Part shown: in pieces, positions 62,801-64,000 of the stretch
Layout: each line of letters starts with the position of its first letter
How positions within the stretch are numbered: the stretch's first letter is position 1
Assembly (NCBI RefSeq): GCF_028769735.1
Contig: NC_088172.1
Location: forward strand, 37,472,397 to 37,536,396
Direction of reading: 5' to 3'
Source: Zonotrichia leucophrys gambelii
Lineage: Eukaryota > Chordata > Aves > Passeriformes > Passerellidae
DNA: 64,000 bases
The notes under the pieces: model-generated
Told to the model about the DNA's origin: nothing
Databases searched by the model: none
The model's input: only the letters and a program-made list of their open reading frames with translations
Position numbers and translations under genes: made by a program

Positions 62801-63714
62801 GAAAATGTGGCCAAATACTACTCCCCCTCCTGGTTCCAATCAGGTCACCCCAAGGACCTAACTTATCTGCTCAGAACACAAACCCTCCATTTGGAAAAAT
62901 CTCCTCTTTTTCAAGGTTCCACTGCTGTTAAGGGCTTCTCAGATAAATGAGTGGCTGGCTGTTAGTGCAAGTAACAAGTGACATATCAGGCAATACTTTC
63001 AACACCAAAGGCTGCTGTAAACACACCTCAGCCTATATTGAGTCACCACTCTCAAATATAAAATTTCCTCTGACACTCATCCAGAGTAGAACTTGTACTT
63101 TTGAATTCTACAGAAAAGACTGTTCCACAGTTGGCTTCTGCCACTTCCGCACTACACTGTGGTGAAAAAAGACAGCTTTGCCAAGCAACCCCATCTTCCA
63201 TAGCTGCACACTGTGCTGCCATCACATTGCTGCACTGAGACTTGAAGTCAACAAGTGATCCAAAACTACCTGCAGATCCAAATGATCCATAAACTCTCCA
63301 GTGATTACATAGGAGGGGTCAGGACCTCTCCCAGCCACAGGCACTTGCAATTAGATGGTCACACCTCACAGCAGCCATTTGAGAAAAATATATTTCATGG
63401 GTGCACTGGCACTGTGCCAGGGCCAACCCATGACAGATGAAGAATTAAAAACATCCACATATTTCACCTTAAGTTTTACAGGTTTGCAAGTCTCTGGGAA
63501 CTGAGTAGAAAGAATAACGAAGAAAAAGGTTTTACAAAAGTACTGAAAGTGTTTAATTTTTAAGTTAAGACTTTATAAAATTAATAATATTTTTTCCCAC
63601 ACAATAAGGTTTTTCAAAAGCCCAATATTTACAGTAAAAAATATAAATGGATCAATTAATTTATATTACTATTCATTTTCATGTTTCACAGCTGTAATGT
63701 TTTTTATTACTGAC
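59873..63714. other. SEC63 intron, 3.8 kb, no feature seen
   Basis: The protein reads continuously from the exon at 63715 to the exon at 59872, so no coding exon is missing here. No recognisable transposon was found, in contrast with the SCML4 introns. Confidence 0.65.
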
Positions 63715-63816
63715 CTCAGGAAAAAAAAGACTGTAAACAGGATGTGTTATCTTTGACTTCGTTTCAAGAAGGGCTCGCTCCTTTCTCTGTATACTTTGCT
63801 GTAATTCTTGCCACTC
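63715..63816 (-). CDS. SEC63: SEC63 exon encoding part of the cytosolic Brl region
   Basis: This 102-base exon of exactly 34 codons lies on the minus strand between the acceptor TTTGACAG (AG at 63818-63817) and the donor CCTGAG|GTCAGT (GT at 63714-63713). It reads EWQELQQSIQRKERALLETK followed by SKITHPVYSLFFPE, matching the SEC63 segment that leads from a charged helical stretch into the final beta-sandwich portion of the Brl domain. It is phase 0 on both sides. The glutamine/lysine-rich start is predicted helical, and the THPVYSL strand begins the C-terminal fold. Confidence 0.95.
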
Positions 63817-64000
63817 CTGTCAAAGATAAGGTTAAAGAATTACTGTGCACTAACCATCTTTTGCATTAAAAAGACTGAAAATGGTCCATGAAAATGGTAC
63901 ATGTGACTAGTTCTTGTGCAATACTAAACATTATAAAGAGAAAAAGCAGATCTGTGGGGTTTGCACACATTCTTCAAAATTCAGTTCTACAACACTACCT

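Larger units (their letters stand above)
58096..63816 (-). other. SEC63: SEC63 gene body, last four coding exons (partial gene)
   Basis: Four minus-strand exons (63816-63715, 59872-59774, 58914-58810, 58239-58096) all join in phase 0 and encode 149 residues ending at a TAA. The concatenated protein follows the C-terminus of vertebrate SEC63 almost residue for residue as I recall it. SEC63 is an ER membrane J-domain protein that works with Sec61 and Sec62 in co- and post-translational protein import and recruits BiP through its luminal J domain. Only part of the cytosolic Brl region and the acidic tail are in this window; the membrane segments and J domain lie to the right. If the protein has the human length of about 760 residues, these exons are roughly residues 612-760. 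Confidence 0.96.

Noticed and set aside
1..64000. CRISPR arrays, bacterial operons, tRNA or rRNA genes, or a novel multi-gene defence-like system
   Set aside because: The window is vertebrate intronic and intergenic DNA. No evenly spaced direct repeats with spacers, no ribosome-binding-site-linked gene strings, and no cloverleaf candidates were seen.

Overview
The window is vertebrate nuclear DNA, almost certainly from a bird and probably a songbird. The evidence is long introns with GT/AG junctions, several chicken-repeat-1 (CR1) LINE fragments, and one solo LTR whose sequence I recognise as a family common in passerines. The species is not determined. None of the long bacterial-style reading frames is supported; the coding content is eight exons of two genes, both on the minus strand.

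Layout, left to right. 1-20.6 kb is the 5' half of the coding region of SCML4 (Scm-like Polycomb family protein): four consecutive coding exons at 20406-20611 (start codon, two AT-hook-like motifs), 11860-11989, 9163-9363 and 5802-5996 (the last two form the SLED domain). Reading phases agree across all junctions. The C-terminal exons, including the SAM domain, were not found and should lie left of base 1. The SCML4 introns hold CR1 fragments, a complete solo LTR with a 6-bp target-site duplication, a GGAA microsatellite, and a cluster of three perfect octamer sites (ATGCAAAT).

20.6-56 kb is about 36 kb without a recognisable coding exon. It holds weak CR1 remnants, simple repeats, three CpG-rich patches (41.7-42.2, 43.1-43.45 and 47.15-47.7 kb) that are candidate distal promoters or enhancers, a 50-bp minisatellite inside the first patch, and a gap-free 119-bp element present twice (50224-50342 and 53853-53971, 5 mismatches) in direct orientation. 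That pair is the most unexplained structure in the window.

56-64 kb is the 3' end of SEC63 (ER translocon J-protein): four final coding exons at 63715-63816, 59774-59872, 58810-58914 and 58096-58239, ending in the acidic Sec62-binding tail, followed by an AT-rich candidate 3' UTR. The rest of SEC63 lies to the right.

SCML4 downstream of SEC63 on the same strand matches the human 6q21 order as I recall it, so the neighbourhood is ancient synteny. The two genes do not share a pathway: one is a nuclear chromatin factor and the other an ER membrane protein. I found no operon, CRISPR array, RNA gene or novel multi-gene system.
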